IMG/VR virus record: IMGVR_UViG_3300017746_000002
Coordinates: 59,270-123,269 of that record
DNA: 64,000 bases
Direction: 5' to 3' (one strand)
DNA from: a virus
Each line of letters starts with the position of its first letter. Positions within the stretch are counted from its first letter, which is position 1. The position numbers and the translations under genes were made by a program. Positions 20,359 to 33,000 of the stretch are shown here, one piece after another. The notes under the pieces are model-generated. The model ran no database searches. It was not told where the DNA came from and saw only the letters and a program-made list of their open reading frames with translations.

Positions 20359-20877
20359 CTATTTTCTTTTATACATATCAGCCACTCTGATCTTCTTTTT
20401 CATTTTGATGTACTTCTTCCACTGGGTAGGATATATCTTAGCTACAGCACGCTTAAATTGTCTTATAGCAGTAAACTGCCATAATTCTCTAGTTTTGAAT
20501 CTGTACTTAGGAGAGTAGTTAGTATAAAATATCTTTCCTACATTACCATCAGTATCCCAATTCTTATTTTGAATTACTTTACCATACTTCTTAGATAAAG
20601 AATAATCCATATTAACCTTCTTTGCTGCAGGACATGTTCCTATAAATAAATATCCTAGTGAGTCCGGTAATTCTACCCCATCTCTATTATCTATAATATT
20701 TTCCCAAATCAAACCATTGAATGTTTTTATAACATTTTTTAGTTTAGTATCATCAACACTAGAGTACATAGGGTTCTTATCTTTAAACTTATTCAATGTT
20801 TCAGCATTCAATAAACTTAAAACCTTTTCCCTATATCTAGGTTTACTTAAATCCGGTGACTTATAATTGTTAATCAT
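20359..20877 (-). CDS. Conserved tail/connector-cluster protein
   Basis: A 172-residue basic protein. Visible features are the N-terminus MINNYKSPDLSKPRYREKVL, the segment RDGVELPDSLGYLFIGTC in the middle, and a Lys/Arg-rich C-terminus (YIKMKKKIRVADMYKRK). I recognise this layout from structural clusters of Bacteroidota phages, but I know no established function. A basic protein next to connector genes could act in head or tail completion; this is speculation. An AT-rich element resembling the candidate late promoter lies 12 bases upstream. Confidence 0.75.
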   Translation of the reverse strand: MINNYKSPDLSKPRYREKVLSLLNAETLNKFKDKNPMYSSVDDTKLKNVIKTFNGLIWENIIDNRDGVELPDSLGYLFIGTCPAAKKVNMDYSLSKKYGKVIQNKNWDTDGNVGKIFYTNYSPKYRFKTRELWQFTAIRQFKRAVAKIYPTQWKKYIKMKKKIRVADMYKRK

Positions 20878-20888
20878 ATTCCTTACAC

Positions 20889-20904
20889 TATAATTTACAA
20901 AAAA
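20889..20904 (-). promoter_or_regulatory. Candidate late promoter element (variant)
   Basis: The coding strand reads TTTTTTGTAAATTATA about 12 bases before the ATG of the 172-residue protein. It differs by one base from the TTTTGTATATTATA form found upstream of the 381-residue fibre gene. It is a weak case because the sequence is AT-rich. Confidence 0.3.
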
Positions 20905-20922
20905 TTAGAGAGATATAAAAGT

Positions 20923-22104
20923 TTATTGAGGTGAATATGACAATTCACATATTTCACCTTTATTTGGAGAATGTAAAGAAAGTACTCCAGATCTTCTAGA
21001 TCCTACAAACTTATTATGATAATGGTAGTAATCTGTACGTGAAAGACTTGGAAGAATTTTTAGCATAAAGCCTGTCTTTTCATGCTCAGTAATATATTCT
21101 ATTTTCTTTTTGTGATGGTAATGACCTGTGTATAATGTTCTATATAATGTTTTACCCCATTCTCTTGGATACTCCATAGAGTATACCATTAATGAATTTT
21201 TAGTATTAACATCTCCATGTTCAAAAGCAAAAAAGTTATCACCGTATACATATACCTTTCTTTCAAGATATACAACATCCCATATTATTTTTGGATCATC
21301 ATAACATTTAGATAACCCATGTGCTAAATGAAATGAAGATAACCTATCATGATTACCAGGGATATATACTACTTGTAATTCATCACAAAATTGTTTAATA
21401 TAATTGATACTCCATTGTATAGCATTAAATGCCTGCATGTAAGCCTCTGTAGCAGTCTTACAGTTGTCTAATGGTGTTCCACTAGTGGTAGTACCACTCC
21501 AAGTATCCATGTTGATTAGATCTCCTCCTACTACATAGTATATTTTTTCTAAATGATGAGCACTTGTAGCTCTCTCAACTAGATCAATAATTGTTTCTTC
21601 AAAATCTTTATCTATAGTTTCATTTCCTTCTTTACCAAAATGTATGTCTTGTAATGATAAAACTCCAGCCGTTTTTGTTCTACCTGGAGTTTTAATTCTT
21701 TTTACTTCTTTATATTTTTTTGGTTTAAAACCTTTTAATAACTCAGCAACATTATCTACTTCATTATCTTTTAATCTTGTAACCATTGCTGATACTCTCC
21801 AATGATCACCCATTTGTTTATTCCAATAACTAGATAATTTCCATTGTGTTATATCTATGTTTAATATATCAATTATTTCTTCAGGTGATTTAGGTTCAGA
21901 AGAACTTACTGTCTCCATTTTTGCTTCACCTTTTTCTAAATTGTACTCATATGATGTTGATGAGTTTTCTAATAGTTCTTGTGATCTGACATAATCTTTT
22001 AACTTGTCATAATCATCTACTGTAATTTCTAATTTTTCTGCACAGTATACAGAGTTTTTTTTCCATTTAAATGATGCTTTGATTCTTTCAATTAATGAGT
22101 CCAT
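20923..22104 (-). CDS. Calcineurin-like metallophosphoesterase
   Basis: A 393-residue protein with the full set of metallophosphoesterase motifs. These are DxH near residue 152 (LSLQDIHFGK), GDxxN near 195 (VVGGDLINMD), GNHD near 250 (YIPGNHDRLS) and GHxH near 325 (YTGHYHHKK). These bind two metal ions and cleave phosphodiester or phosphomonoester bonds, as in Mre11/SbcD, YfcE or phage lambda phosphatase. The N-terminal 130 residues look like a small helical DNA-binding region followed by a Ser/Glu-rich linker. The gene lies alone between a terminator and the connector genes, with its own flavobacterial-type promoter. The substrate is unknown; a role in DNA processing or nucleotide-signal degradation is possible. 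Confidence 0.9.
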   Translation of the reverse strand: MDSLIERIKASFKWKKNSVYCAEKLEITVDDYDKLKDYVRSQELLENSSTSYEYNLEKGEAKMETVSSSEPKSPEEIIDILNIDITQWKLSSYWNKQMGDHWRVSAMVTRLKDNEVDNVAELLKGFKPKKYKEVKRIKTPGRTKTAGVLSLQDIHFGKEGNETIDKDFEETIIDLVERATSAHHLEKIYYVVGGDLINMDTWSGTTTSGTPLDNCKTATEAYMQAFNAIQWSINYIKQFCDELQVVYIPGNHDRLSSFHLAHGLSKCYDDPKIIWDVVYLERKVYVYGDNFFAFEHGDVNTKNSLMVYSMEYPREWGKTLYRTLYTGHYHHKKKIEYITEHEKTGFMLKILPSLSRTDYYHYHNKFVGSRRSGVLSLHSPNKGEICELSYSPQ

Positions 22105-22130
22105 AAATTATTTTTAGTTATTTTTTTGGG

Positions 22131-22138
22131 CAAATATA
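22131..22138 (-). promoter_or_regulatory. Bacteroidota-type -7 promoter element (TATATTTG)
   Basis: The coding strand reads TATATTTG, matching the flavobacterial -7 consensus TAnnTTTG, 27 bases before the metallophosphoesterase start and just downstream of a terminator. A clear -33 TTG is not seen. The position after a terminator and before a gene supports it. Confidence 0.45.
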
Positions 22139-22149
22139 TAAAAATTTTT

Positions 22150-22192
22150 TTAATATAAAAAAAAAGAGACCCGGTGTTAACCCCAGGTCTCT
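22150..22192 (-). terminator. Rho-independent terminator after fibre genes
   Basis: On the minus strand the stem AGAGACC / GGTCTCT (22192-22186 with 22171-22165) encloses a 14-base loop and is followed directly by nine T residues. It lies 50 bases past the end of the FnIII fibre gene and separates the fibre transcript from the metallophosphoesterase gene. Confidence 0.85.
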
Positions 22193-22242
22193 GACAATTA
22201 AGTTTTGGAAAACCAATAAACCATCACTTTCTTGTTTTATTA

Positions 22243-22830
22243 TTAAGGATTTGTAGTAACAAAAATAGATGCTGATGTACAACCTGTTCCTACACCTAAT
22301 ACACTAAACATATATTCTGTATTTGGTAGTAATCCTGTTACTGTATATGATGTTGACGTAGTAGGTAATGTTGGAGTTATGTTTCCCCAACCAGCTGCTG
22401 TTGGTATTTTAACTCTTATTTGTAATGCTGAAGCTGAATTACTTGTTCCAACTAAATCCCATGTTATTTGAACACTTGTACTATCCACAGTTCCTGGCAT
22501 GATATTTAGTATTTCATTATTTGATGTAACACATGCCGGATTAATAACATATTGAACTAATTTTTGTAATGTTGCAGATAATCTTTCTCCTTTTTCAATT
22601 GTAAAACTTGTAGTACTTGATATTTCAAATTCTAATTTGCTTTCACAATTAGCTATACAATTTTCACAATATACTTCTTCACATTTTTCGTGACTACCAT
22701 CTTTACAATCTCTTCCTGTATAACCACAAGGAGTACTTAAAGAATGATCAGCACATCCACATGTTAAGTTATTGCAGTTTGTTTGCCCACAAGATGAGCA
22801 ACAGTTTCCGTTAGATGTTTTTGTAGCCAT
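22243..22830 (-). CDS. Fibronectin type III domain fibre protein with Cys-rich N-terminus
   Basis: A 195-residue protein. Residues 1-65 are very rich in Cys pairs (CCSSCGQTNCNNLTCGC; CEEVYCENCIANC). A short segment (SSTTSFTIEKGERLSATLQ) resembles one in the neighbouring 381-residue fibre. Residues about 110-195 read as a fibronectin type III domain, with STSVQITWDLVG, TSYTVTGLLPNTEYMFSV and a terminal VTT strand. FnIII domains on phage virions usually assist surface binding. The gene is last in its unit, 16 bases after the 381-residue gene, and is followed by a strong terminator. It is probably a small tail-fibre or appendage protein. Confidence 0.85.
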   Translation of the reverse strand: MATKTSNGNCCSSCGQTNCNNLTCGCADHSLSTPCGYTGRDCKDGSHEKCEEVYCENCIANCESKLEFEISSTTSFTIEKGERLSATLQKLVQYVINPACVTSNNEILNIMPGTVDSTSVQITWDLVGTSNSASALQIRVKIPTAAGWGNITPTLPTTSTSYTVTGLLPNTEYMFSVLGVGTGCTSASIFVTTNP

Positions 22831-22846
22831 TTTTTTTTAATTTATT

Positions 22847-23992
22847 TTAACCTGCGCATGAACTAATTGGTGCACTCCAAAAAGGAGCTGTATCTGCTCC
22901 AGTTGTTCCACCTAAATATTGTGCAACTAATCCTGTACCTGGGCATACTGCATGCCAACTATTTGTTGTAAGTTCATAAGTAGTTTCAGCTACAGGTGCA
23001 CTGTATGCTCTAACAGTATTATCAAACTCAACTCCTGTTTCATTCCATAAATCAACACAGTTTGAAGATGTTGCTGCATTTGTAACTGCTTGAACACAAC
23101 CTGAACCAAGTGCATAAAATGTATTTATACTAACCATTCTTTTAAGTATACCGCTTGCTCCAGAATCTATTTGTAATTTTTCTACAGCACTCCTTAAATC
23201 AGAAATTAATCTCATTGCTGTTTCAAGAGATTGAGCTAGACTTGTTGGATTTTGATCTAAAGCTGGAATAAAACCAGTTCTTTTTGTAAGTGGTTGATCT
23301 AATGGTAAAGCATTAGTTGGTGTAACAGCTAATGCGCTTGCTATATTTACATCAGTACCTACAGCATCTGCAGTATGTCCATATGCTACTTCTACTTTAT
23401 TTAATACAACCGCAACAGGTTGTTGAGCAGTATTACCTTTATCAACATACACTGATTGTAATGTTGGATTTGGATCACCTTTTGGTTGTGCTTTTACAGC
23501 AGCTACATCAGTAACTGCTTGCTGTATTGAATTAGTTAATGCTCTACTTTGTTGTGTATTTCCACATTCTTGATTCATCAAGTAAGTAAGAATTGATTCA
23601 AGAGTATCAGGATTAGTTAAATCATTTGTTATACTTGTTAAACATTCTGGAACACCTAAAGTACACTCATATGTATCTTTACAAGACCATATTCTACCAC
23701 CTCCTGAACCTGATCCTCCTGAATTATTTATATTATTTATTATTAATTGAATTAACTCTGTTTCTGTAGTTGCAGGACCTCCATTTAAAGTTGTTTGGTT
23801 AATCTGATCTATGTGTATTCCACCTCCACTCCCATTTTGTAGAATTACAAGTTGATCACATAATCCTGCTATAACAGCACTAATGCTGTCTCCATTACAT
23901 ATATCTACACATGGTAGATCTGGACCTTGCCAAATTACACAGTTAGAAGATATTGGGTCACAAGGACCATTTTTCTTATTTATAGGAAGCAT
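22847..23992 (-). CDS. Tail fibre-like protein
   Basis: A 381-residue protein starting MLPINKKNGPCDPISSNC, followed by VIWQGPDLPCVDICNGDSIS and a short helix. Then comes a Gly/Ser linker (NNSGGSGSGGG), another helical Cys-containing segment, and Ala/Thr/Val-rich beta-type sequence. The Cys-bearing 'CNGDSIS-x-V' start recurs in fibre proteins of Bacteroidota phages that I recognise. It lies between the giant adhesin and the FnIII fibre, with its own upstream AT-rich promoter-like element. It probably forms part of the adsorption apparatus. No enzymatic motif is present. Confidence 0.8.
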   Translation of the reverse strand: MLPINKKNGPCDPISSNCVIWQGPDLPCVDICNGDSISAVIAGLCDQLVILQNGSGGGIHIDQINQTTLNGGPATTETELIQLIINNINNSGGSGSGGGRIWSCKDTYECTLGVPECLTSITNDLTNPDTLESILTYLMNQECGNTQQSRALTNSIQQAVTDVAAVKAQPKGDPNPTLQSVYVDKGNTAQQPVAVVLNKVEVAYGHTADAVGTDVNIASALAVTPTNALPLDQPLTKRTGFIPALDQNPTSLAQSLETAMRLISDLRSAVEKLQIDSGASGILKRMVSINTFYALGSGCVQAVTNAATSSNCVDLWNETGVEFDNTVRAYSAPVAETTYELTTNSWHAVCPGTGLVAQYLGGTTGADTAPFWSAPISSCAG

Positions 23993-24010
23993 AAACTTTA
24001 TTCTTTATAG

Positions 24011-24025
24011 TATAATATACAAAAG
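24011..24025 (-). promoter_or_regulatory. Candidate phage late promoter element
   Basis: The coding strand reads TCTTTTGTATATTATA, 18-19 bases before the fibre gene start. It shares the TATATTATA core and flanking TTTTG with the elements upstream of the 181-residue tail gene and, in TTAG form, of the scaffold gene. Confidence 0.4.
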
Positions 24026-24064
24026 ATTTATATCTTATACAATTATTTACTTTATTATTCTTTA

Positions 24065-27000
24065 CTAACATCCACCACAAGCACATCCAGTACCAGATTC
24101 ACAAGCTGCACATGATGAATACATTGTACCAATAGGGGAAGGTAGACAAACATTATGAACATCTAACGTACATGCTGCACTACAAAACCCAACCCAAATT
24201 TGTTCCCAATTAGTACTATTTGCACTTAGTAAATCTTCTACCTGTCTTGCATCTAAACCAGTAATATTTGGTTTTCCACCTGTCCCATCAAAACCATAAG
24301 TATTTATCAGTTCAGATCTTAGTTCTCCCCAACTTAGTGTAGAAGTATTATAATCTCTATACCATAATTGTCCTTGACCATTACTATCTGAGTCGTATAT
24401 TGCCATTGCTGAAATTATCATTGGTTTGGCATGTGATTCTTGAACCATACTTCCTGATGAACCACTACCAATATTAAAACCACTTGTGCCAGCTGGTGAC
24501 TGATAATTCATATTAGTATACACTGTATTTATTTGAGCACTACTCCACGCACATCCAAAAGAACTATTTGTTGCACTCCAGAAAAACCAATCATTAGCAT
24601 ACTCTTCAAGACTTCCACTTATAGCATTTGACCAAGCATATACAGCACTTTGATTATCATTCCAATCTGTCATAGCATAACTCATAGTTTGGCATGAGTT
24701 AGTAAATTGAGTTAACTGATAAGATCTACTTAACTCATGTCTACTAGAAAAATCACCTCCATTTCCACTAGAATTAGTAAGTGCATGACCTATTGCCCCA
24801 GATCCATCAAAACATGGATTACTAAATGGGATTGCTGTACATTCAAAATAAGCAGGTGGTGCTGCACAACAGCTAGTACAACTTGCTACTATATCTGTAG
24901 AATTATAATAGTATCCTGGATTTCCACCCCATTCATATGATACTAAACCATTAACTTCAAAAGACATAAAATTAGAAGCATTTGAATCCATACAACCTGC
25001 ATATGTACATGCATCCGGTTGATGTGTATCAGCATTAACATCATATGTTAAAGCAGCTGGATCCATACATCCTAACATCTGACCCCCTCCTGATCCACCA
25101 CATAAATCTGGATTATCAAAACATGCACTAAATTCATAATTCACATCTGTAGCGTCCATACAACCAGTACAATAACAACATGATCCATCATCATAAGTAG
25201 CATTCGGATCATAGTTTAATGCTGGTATACCATATTGATAAAAATTTGGTACTCCAGTACCAACTGTTCCTGAACCACCATTAATAACTAGTTCATGAGC
25301 TACTATACCATTTTCACATGGAACTTGTTGACTATAAGATATGCCGGCTGCATTTGCTGCATTTATCCACCAATTGTCTACTGTTACTGCACCATATGTT
25401 CCAAAATCAGGATGTTGATCTACATATCCATCATCAATACAACCACCTATTTCTACTGGTTGTTCTCCACAACAATTAATAGCATCTTCACAATCTTGTT
25501 CAGTTGGATGAGTTCCTGGTTGTCCACCATTATCTGATGCAGTAAGTACTCTATTACATTCACAATCAGTATATCCTGTACATTGAGGTTCATGACCTTT
25601 ATAATATACAAAATTATCTTCTGGATCAGGATTATACATGTTAGCTGACCCATTTATATTATAGTGAAATTGAACAACATAACTATAGTCTTGACCAGAT
25701 AGTATTATAGGAATTTGACTTCCTGCACAAGTTTGGTTAGGACCACCTGCTCCATTATGCCAATTAACATATGCATCCCAAGTAGGAAATACATAACCTG
25801 CTCCATATTGTGCAATTTGTAATTGTGCATAACAACTAGCACTTCCTGTAGGTCCATAAGGATTCTCTGTAGTAAAACCTTCTATAGTTAACAGTGGATA
25901 ATCTGATGCTTGAGGAAAACCAGGCATAAGTTCTGTTAACGGACATGCGGTCATACTTGAAAATGAGCCAAAATTACTAGTACCTGTAGTGTTTGCTACA
26001 GCAGTTACTTCTAGATTAGGTGTTAAACCTGTATTACCTACTGCAGAATAATAATCAGCAAGTGTAAAATAAAAACCATCTATATCACAAAATCCACCTG
26101 GACATGTTGTATCTACATAAATACCTGTATTATTAAGATTAGAAAGTGTATAGTTGTATTGTGTTATTTCATTTATATCATAACCAGCTTCATCACAATC
26201 CCAATAGTATATACAAGAATTATCATCACATGTTGCATTAGGATCATAGTTACCGGCTATAGGATCCATACAACCATTTTCACATAAATCACAACATGAA
26301 TCCCATCCTGCATTATTTGTACCTATTGGTTCCATATTACAATCATGTGTACATGATGCACAATATCCTTGCGGACCTGTTACAGCATTAGGATCTGTAC
26401 AACCTGCTTCACAACATGTGTCAGGATCTGTTGCATCAGGATTATAACAGAAATATTTATAACCTTCTGGTGTACCTGTTAATGTTCCATCGCTTGTACA
26501 AGGATAAGTACATACTGCACCACTTTGATTTAGACCGTTAATATTAGGCCATATTCCAGCTGCACTATCCATACAACCATATATTAAAGGTGGTTGATCT
26601 AAATTAATTGTTATTGTAGCAGTACAATTTCTTGCATCTGTTACTGTTAAAGTATATATTCCACCGGCTAAACTTGTAATTGCAGCAGTAGTTGCTGTAT
26701 AACCACTTGGTCCTGTCCAAGAATAAGTATAAGGTATAGTACCATTAGATGCAATTGCTGTAATATTTCCATCATTTACACCAGCCGCACTTGCATTAAT
26801 ATGTGCTTCAGCAATAATAATTGCTGGATCACAATATAAACAAGTTCCATCATCTACTGTAGCCATAGAGTTATAGTTACTTGAATTTGGATCTGTACAT
26901 CCTTCAATCACCTGAGTAGGTGATACATATGTTTCACAAGATACTCCTGTTGGATCTACACAACATTCAGGAGCACATTCTTCATTTACTACTATTTTTA

Positions 27001-30000
27001 TTTGTTGTTGTCTACAGTTACCTTTTGTTTCAAGACATAAACAGAAATTAATTATATGATTTGTTTTTATAGCAGCATTTTCTATTTGGAATTTTAATCT
27101 ACCAAACTCATCTGTTTTACCTTCAAAACCTCCGTCAACATAAATAGCATAATCAGGAATTGCTACATTATTTTGATTTACTACATTAACTACAATACAT
27201 TCTGAACCATCACATTTTAACTTATTAGGATCCCAATATTTTTCAAGATCAGCTTTAAATAAACTAGAATTAAATGTTCCTGATCCCACATTAGCACGCC
27301 AACCATAATTATCTAATCCCCCATACCCATATGTATGAGAAGATGGTTGATTTGGATTAGTAGCATCCCAATATGGATTACCCGTTTCAATATTTACTAA
27401 GTTAACAAGTGAATTAGTAGGGGCAGTACCTGCAGCATATCTACCATCCTGTGGATCATTATTACCACTATCTACTGCAGCTAATGCATGTAATGGAAAT
27501 GCACGATGTGAAGGCGCTGGTGTTACTAATGGTTTAGCAGGATAAATCACCATTGTTGCTTTATGTAATGGACCTTTTGCTAAATGTTCTTTATATTTTT
27601 CTATATATTTATCATAATCAGCTTTATAACATGCTGTTAATACTGAGTCAGTAGCATTAGTACCTGTACCATCAGTAGCCATAGGCCATGTTGTTGTACA
27701 TGCGTTAACAGCACATCCTTCTACATGATAAGGTTGTGCATCAGAACCAGTTCCATCTAGAGTAGCTGATTCATCAGCAAAGAATACTCCTAATACTTCT
27801 CTTTTTGTAAGAGCTGGTGGATAACCAAAATGTGTTATAGTACCATTGTCATATCCTAAAGGTGCAGAAGAATACCAAGTTTTATTATTTATATTACCCC
27901 AAGCCATTGGAGCCCAAAATTTACTAGTAACACTCATATCTGTTGGAGCCACAGCATCTGCTCTACCAGAATTAATACAAGCTCCATGATCAGCAGCAAC
28001 ACTATTTACTACACAAAATGAATCTTTACCTCCACATGTTCCAGCATTATTCCAATTTCCTGTAAATATTGTTGTTGCCCAATCTACCCATCTTTCTCCA
28101 CATACTAGGACATGATATACTTCACCTGCAAAAGGTATTGCAAATCCATTAATCCAATCATCTGCAGCATTTCTTTGTTGTTGAATTGCAGCAATACCCA
28201 TTGATGTACAATCATACATAAAGTAAATATCTATATCTACATCTGATATTAAACCACAGTTTTTGGATGTCCAAGCCGGTCTAGTTGGATCTAACCAATC
28301 AGGTTCACCTTCTACAATAGGATATTCATATGTAGCTAAGACTTCTATTGTTGAACTTAAATAAGCAGGTCGTTTAGTATCTTCCCAATCACATAATTGT
28401 TTTTCATGAAGATGATCTGGTAAATCAGAACCACAATAGTTTGATAAACCGTATCTTTCTTTTCTGTATTCTTTGTATACATCACTTGCAAATTCACATT
28501 CAATGTTTAATTTTTTAGTAGGATCAGATCCAAACTCTCTTGGAGCTCTTTTACATTGATCTAAATATTTACAAGGGTCTGTTGGATCTGTAGCAGATGT
28601 TGCATTTATTGTTGCAGTTGGATCAAAGTTAATTGCATTTATATCTGTACATCCATAAACTGTATAATCACAACAACTTGCACATGCTGTATTAGCTGTA
28701 GGGTCATAATTATTTGCTGTAGAATCCATACATCCTTCTTTAACTGCTTCACAAGGTCCTTCACAACAACATGTAGCACAATAATTAAATGCTTGTGGAT
28801 CTAAACAACCTGTTTCATTACAACAAGAACCATCATCACAAGTTGCAGAGGCATCGTAGTTACACATTGTAGGATCTGTGCATCCATAGATACAAACACA
28901 TGATGCGCAATTAGTATTCCATATTTCATTAAACTCCCATATACTCATTTGTGGCATAGGAAAACCTGGAGCAGATACAGTTGCGGCAGAAGTCCCTTTG
29001 TATTCATAACATATTCGTCCAGCTCCATCTACAGTATTTATTGTTTGTCCTATAGCAGGAGAGCCTACATTTATCCAAAAATCATGTTGTGCAAAAATAT
29101 CTGTATTTGTAGCACCAGGTGCAACTAATGTAAATTCACCCGCTGGATCTCCACTACATGCAGACCATTTATGAAACTCAGGTTTTTCACATGTTCCATC
29201 ATCACAAGTTACACATGGATTATAATTACTATTTAAATAACCAGCAGTACAAGGATATGGACATAAATTACCTATTGTTGGTACTGTAGTTGACACAGCA
29301 CAATTATAAATAGCAGTATTATCATAACCGTTTATATCAGGAAAACCATTAGTTAATGTGGTACTATCCATACAACCATATACACAATATGTACAACAAC
29401 CATCATCAAATGTTGGAGAGACTGTAGCACCAGCACAATTTTTATTAAAGTTAAGTGCATTTGGATCAGTACATCCTCCAACACCAAAACAGAATTGACA
29501 TTGTGCATCTGAATTAACAGTAGGATTATTAGGTGTATATACAAAGTTACCTGCAGTTGATGCTAGAGTTGGAAAAAATTGTGCTGTTGGATTAGGTCCA
29601 TTAAGTGCTAACCAATCTTGGTAGTATTGAATACTAGTATCTACCCATTGTACACAGTAAACATATGTTACTCCATCATGAACATAATTAACACCTACAA
29701 TATCCCAGAAATTCTGTAATCCCCATGCAGTTATTAATGCTTGTGAGTTTGCACATGTTTGAGGATCACCCGGATCACCAAGATATGCCCTATAATACAT
29801 TTCATTACCCATAGCCATATCACTACAGAACCTAATTACAAAAGGATCACAATTTTGACAACTACCATCATCACAAGATGCTAACGGATCATAATTGTTT
29901 GCTGTTGGATCTGTGCAACCATATACACATGCACAACAGTTAGAATCACCATTAGTTGGATTTGTTAATGTAGTTTGACATTCTATCTGAGTAGAATATG

Positions 30001-33000
30001 AACCTGATGGATCTTCATAACATAAACAATCACCTGTTGCTTGAACCATCCATTGAATATCTTCACTTGCAAATTCTGGAGCTGCTTTATGTCCATGACC
30101 AATTAATCCTGGAGCTTTTTCTACCTCTTCAATTACCCATTTAGAAACTGATTCCCATGTAGTAGCTGAGGTAGGTAAGTTGTAGTTTAATAATTCTTTA
30201 TAAAATGATTTCCATGTATTAAATTTTATACCGGCTATTGTAGGAAATACACTTTTAAATTGCTTTGGTATTGTAATAGCTCCAGCTGGTATAATATAGT
30301 AATATAATCCAGTTTCTGAAGTTCCTCCTGGTATAGTGGTTGTTATAACCTTAGCTTTTTTATTAAGAAAGTTTCCTTCTAAACTAATCATATTAGTTTT
30401 TACTTTATAGTAAGCTTGACTAAGATCTATAGTATTACCATTAGTAATTGTTCCATCTGTTATAGCCTGCATAAAACTATATGCAAAACTCCATTCTTCA
30501 GGATACTTATTAGTATACGTTAATTTAGGTTGTTTACCACCTGCCCATCCTTGACTACCATCATTATTATTAAAGTGTAATCCTAAATTTCTAAAATTAC
30601 TAAGTCTTAATGGTACATTTAAATATGCTAAACCTGGAAATATATAACCGGTATCATCAATGTGGTTAAATGTAGATTCTGGTCGTGGATTTATATTAGT
30701 AATATGTAAACCAAATTTCTTATTATATTGAGTTTTTACATTACTTTGTATAGATTTTGAATCTTGTATTGGCCAATTAAGTCCAAATTCAGGAAGTTCT
30801 CTTGAGCATTCCCAATTATATGTACAACATTCATTGTTTTGTGCATAAGTTGCATATGTACATTGACAAAATACATTTGTAGGTGGTGTAATTTCTACAG
30901 GTATACCAGCACCATTAGGGTTCCATGCTGTTAAAAGAATATTTAATTCATCAAATGTTGTTTGTGTAGTTACTCCTGTAACACCAATAGTTATACATTG
31001 AGTTATTAAATCATCCCATTGCTGATATATTTTACCTGGATCACCAGGGTTTATACTTGCTTGAATTGAAGAATGAGGTACATATCCGTCACCTAAAGCA
31101 AATGATGTCATATATCCACCATTAGGTCCTACACATGTGCCTGGAGGTGTTGGTACACCAAACCAAACAGAATCCATATTTTCATATTGAATAGTATCTA
31201 CAGTTATGGATGTTAAACTATTTGCTTGTGTACTTAAATATTGATGAAAACTTGCTGTTGAATATTGACCTGCAACAATAGTATCTGAATTATCACAGTT
31301 TCCTGCTATATTTTTATCAATAGGTGTTCCTATACCTAAACCTAATCCACAACATCCTGTTGCATTTGGATCATAATTATTTGCTAGTGGATCATTACAT
31401 AACCCATCACAAGGATTTTCATCACAACAACTATTCCATCCAGCAGCTTGATTAGATGGTAAAGAATTTCCATTACAATCACATGCGTTTAATGGATATG
31501 GTCCAGGAAAATAATTAGGTGAACTAGGATCTGTACAAAATGGTGTACAAGGATCTATAACAACAATATTACAGTCATTACAGTTATCCCATATATTTTG
31601 AAGATCTAAAGGATCTTGTGGATCAACTTTAATAAAATTATCCGTTCCTGGACCTATACCTTCTACCCAGCCTCCAGCATCTGCTCCTCTTGGATTAGTA
31701 CTAGCACCAGAATATTCTAAACAATATTTTACTCCAGAAAATGTAACTTCTAATGTTTCTCCAAGTAACATCCAACTAACACCATTTTGACAAGTTGTAC
31801 AACTCATGTTTGGTTTTACTAAACCAATCTCATTAGCAAATGTCCAAAGATTTGGATTGCCAGGGTTATTGTTTAAAAAATGATCAACAGGATCAGTTGC
31901 CCAACTATTTATAACATTTATAATTTCACCAGCATGAGGACCATCACAGACTGTATATTCTCTATAACTAGGATTAGCTTGACCAGGATTAGTGCAAGAA
32001 AAACAATCAGGATCCATTAGTAGATCCAGAGTACCTGTTGTAGCAGGAGGAGTATTCCACCAATCATGAGATCTCCAATGTTGAGAACTATTTGTTCCTG
32101 TACCACCTGCTAAATTATCATAGAAGGCTGCATTGTTAGGTTGAGGACCTTTATATTCTAAACACCACCAATCACTAACCATACCCATACTTCTCATCTG
32201 TATTCTATCACCAATCGCTAAACCTCCCACAGGAGCACCTTGAAAAGCTTCAACATAATCCAAAAACTCTTGATTAGTAGCAGGACTATTTACTTGGGAT
32301 ATATTCCCTGAGTTAGAATTGTTACCTGTAAGATTAAATAAAACAGGATAAGGAGGATTTGCTATTGCACCTGCAAAACCATTAATTCCGCTATTAAATG
32401 CTGGAATATAATTACCATGTGCTCCACATATTTCCCACATATGATAATACTCACAACATGATGTATCTGAACCAGCTGTTACATCAAGACAATCTTCAGT
32501 ACAAACAGGACAGAAATTTGCAGCATTAATATCCATACAACCACATCTTGGATTTTCTGGTTTACAACCGCCTCCTGAACCTGAACCATTTTCTATTTTA
32601 TATAAACAGCAATTATTATCTTTTGGTTCATAATTCCAAATAGTACTAGGACCATCTGGTGTTGATATTATTGATTCATAAGGAAATTGACCAGCTCCAA
32701 CACAATCTCTTTGAGGACTCCCAAAATTTTGTTCAATAGCTTGAAACAAGCTAGTACTAGCATTACCAGGTGGAGGGACAGAAAAAGTTGGATCCCAAAC
32801 AGGTGATGTTGACTTGTCATAATTTAACGCATAAGGATCCCTACATGTTAAACATGCTCGTTGACAAATAGTAAATAAACTTCCTAAATACCATCCAGGG
32901 GTCATACCATATGAAACATTAGCATGCGTTGAATTAATAGTGGGTGATGCACCTGCAGTAGGAACACCTAATACTGTAAAAGGATAACTAAAAGGAACAC

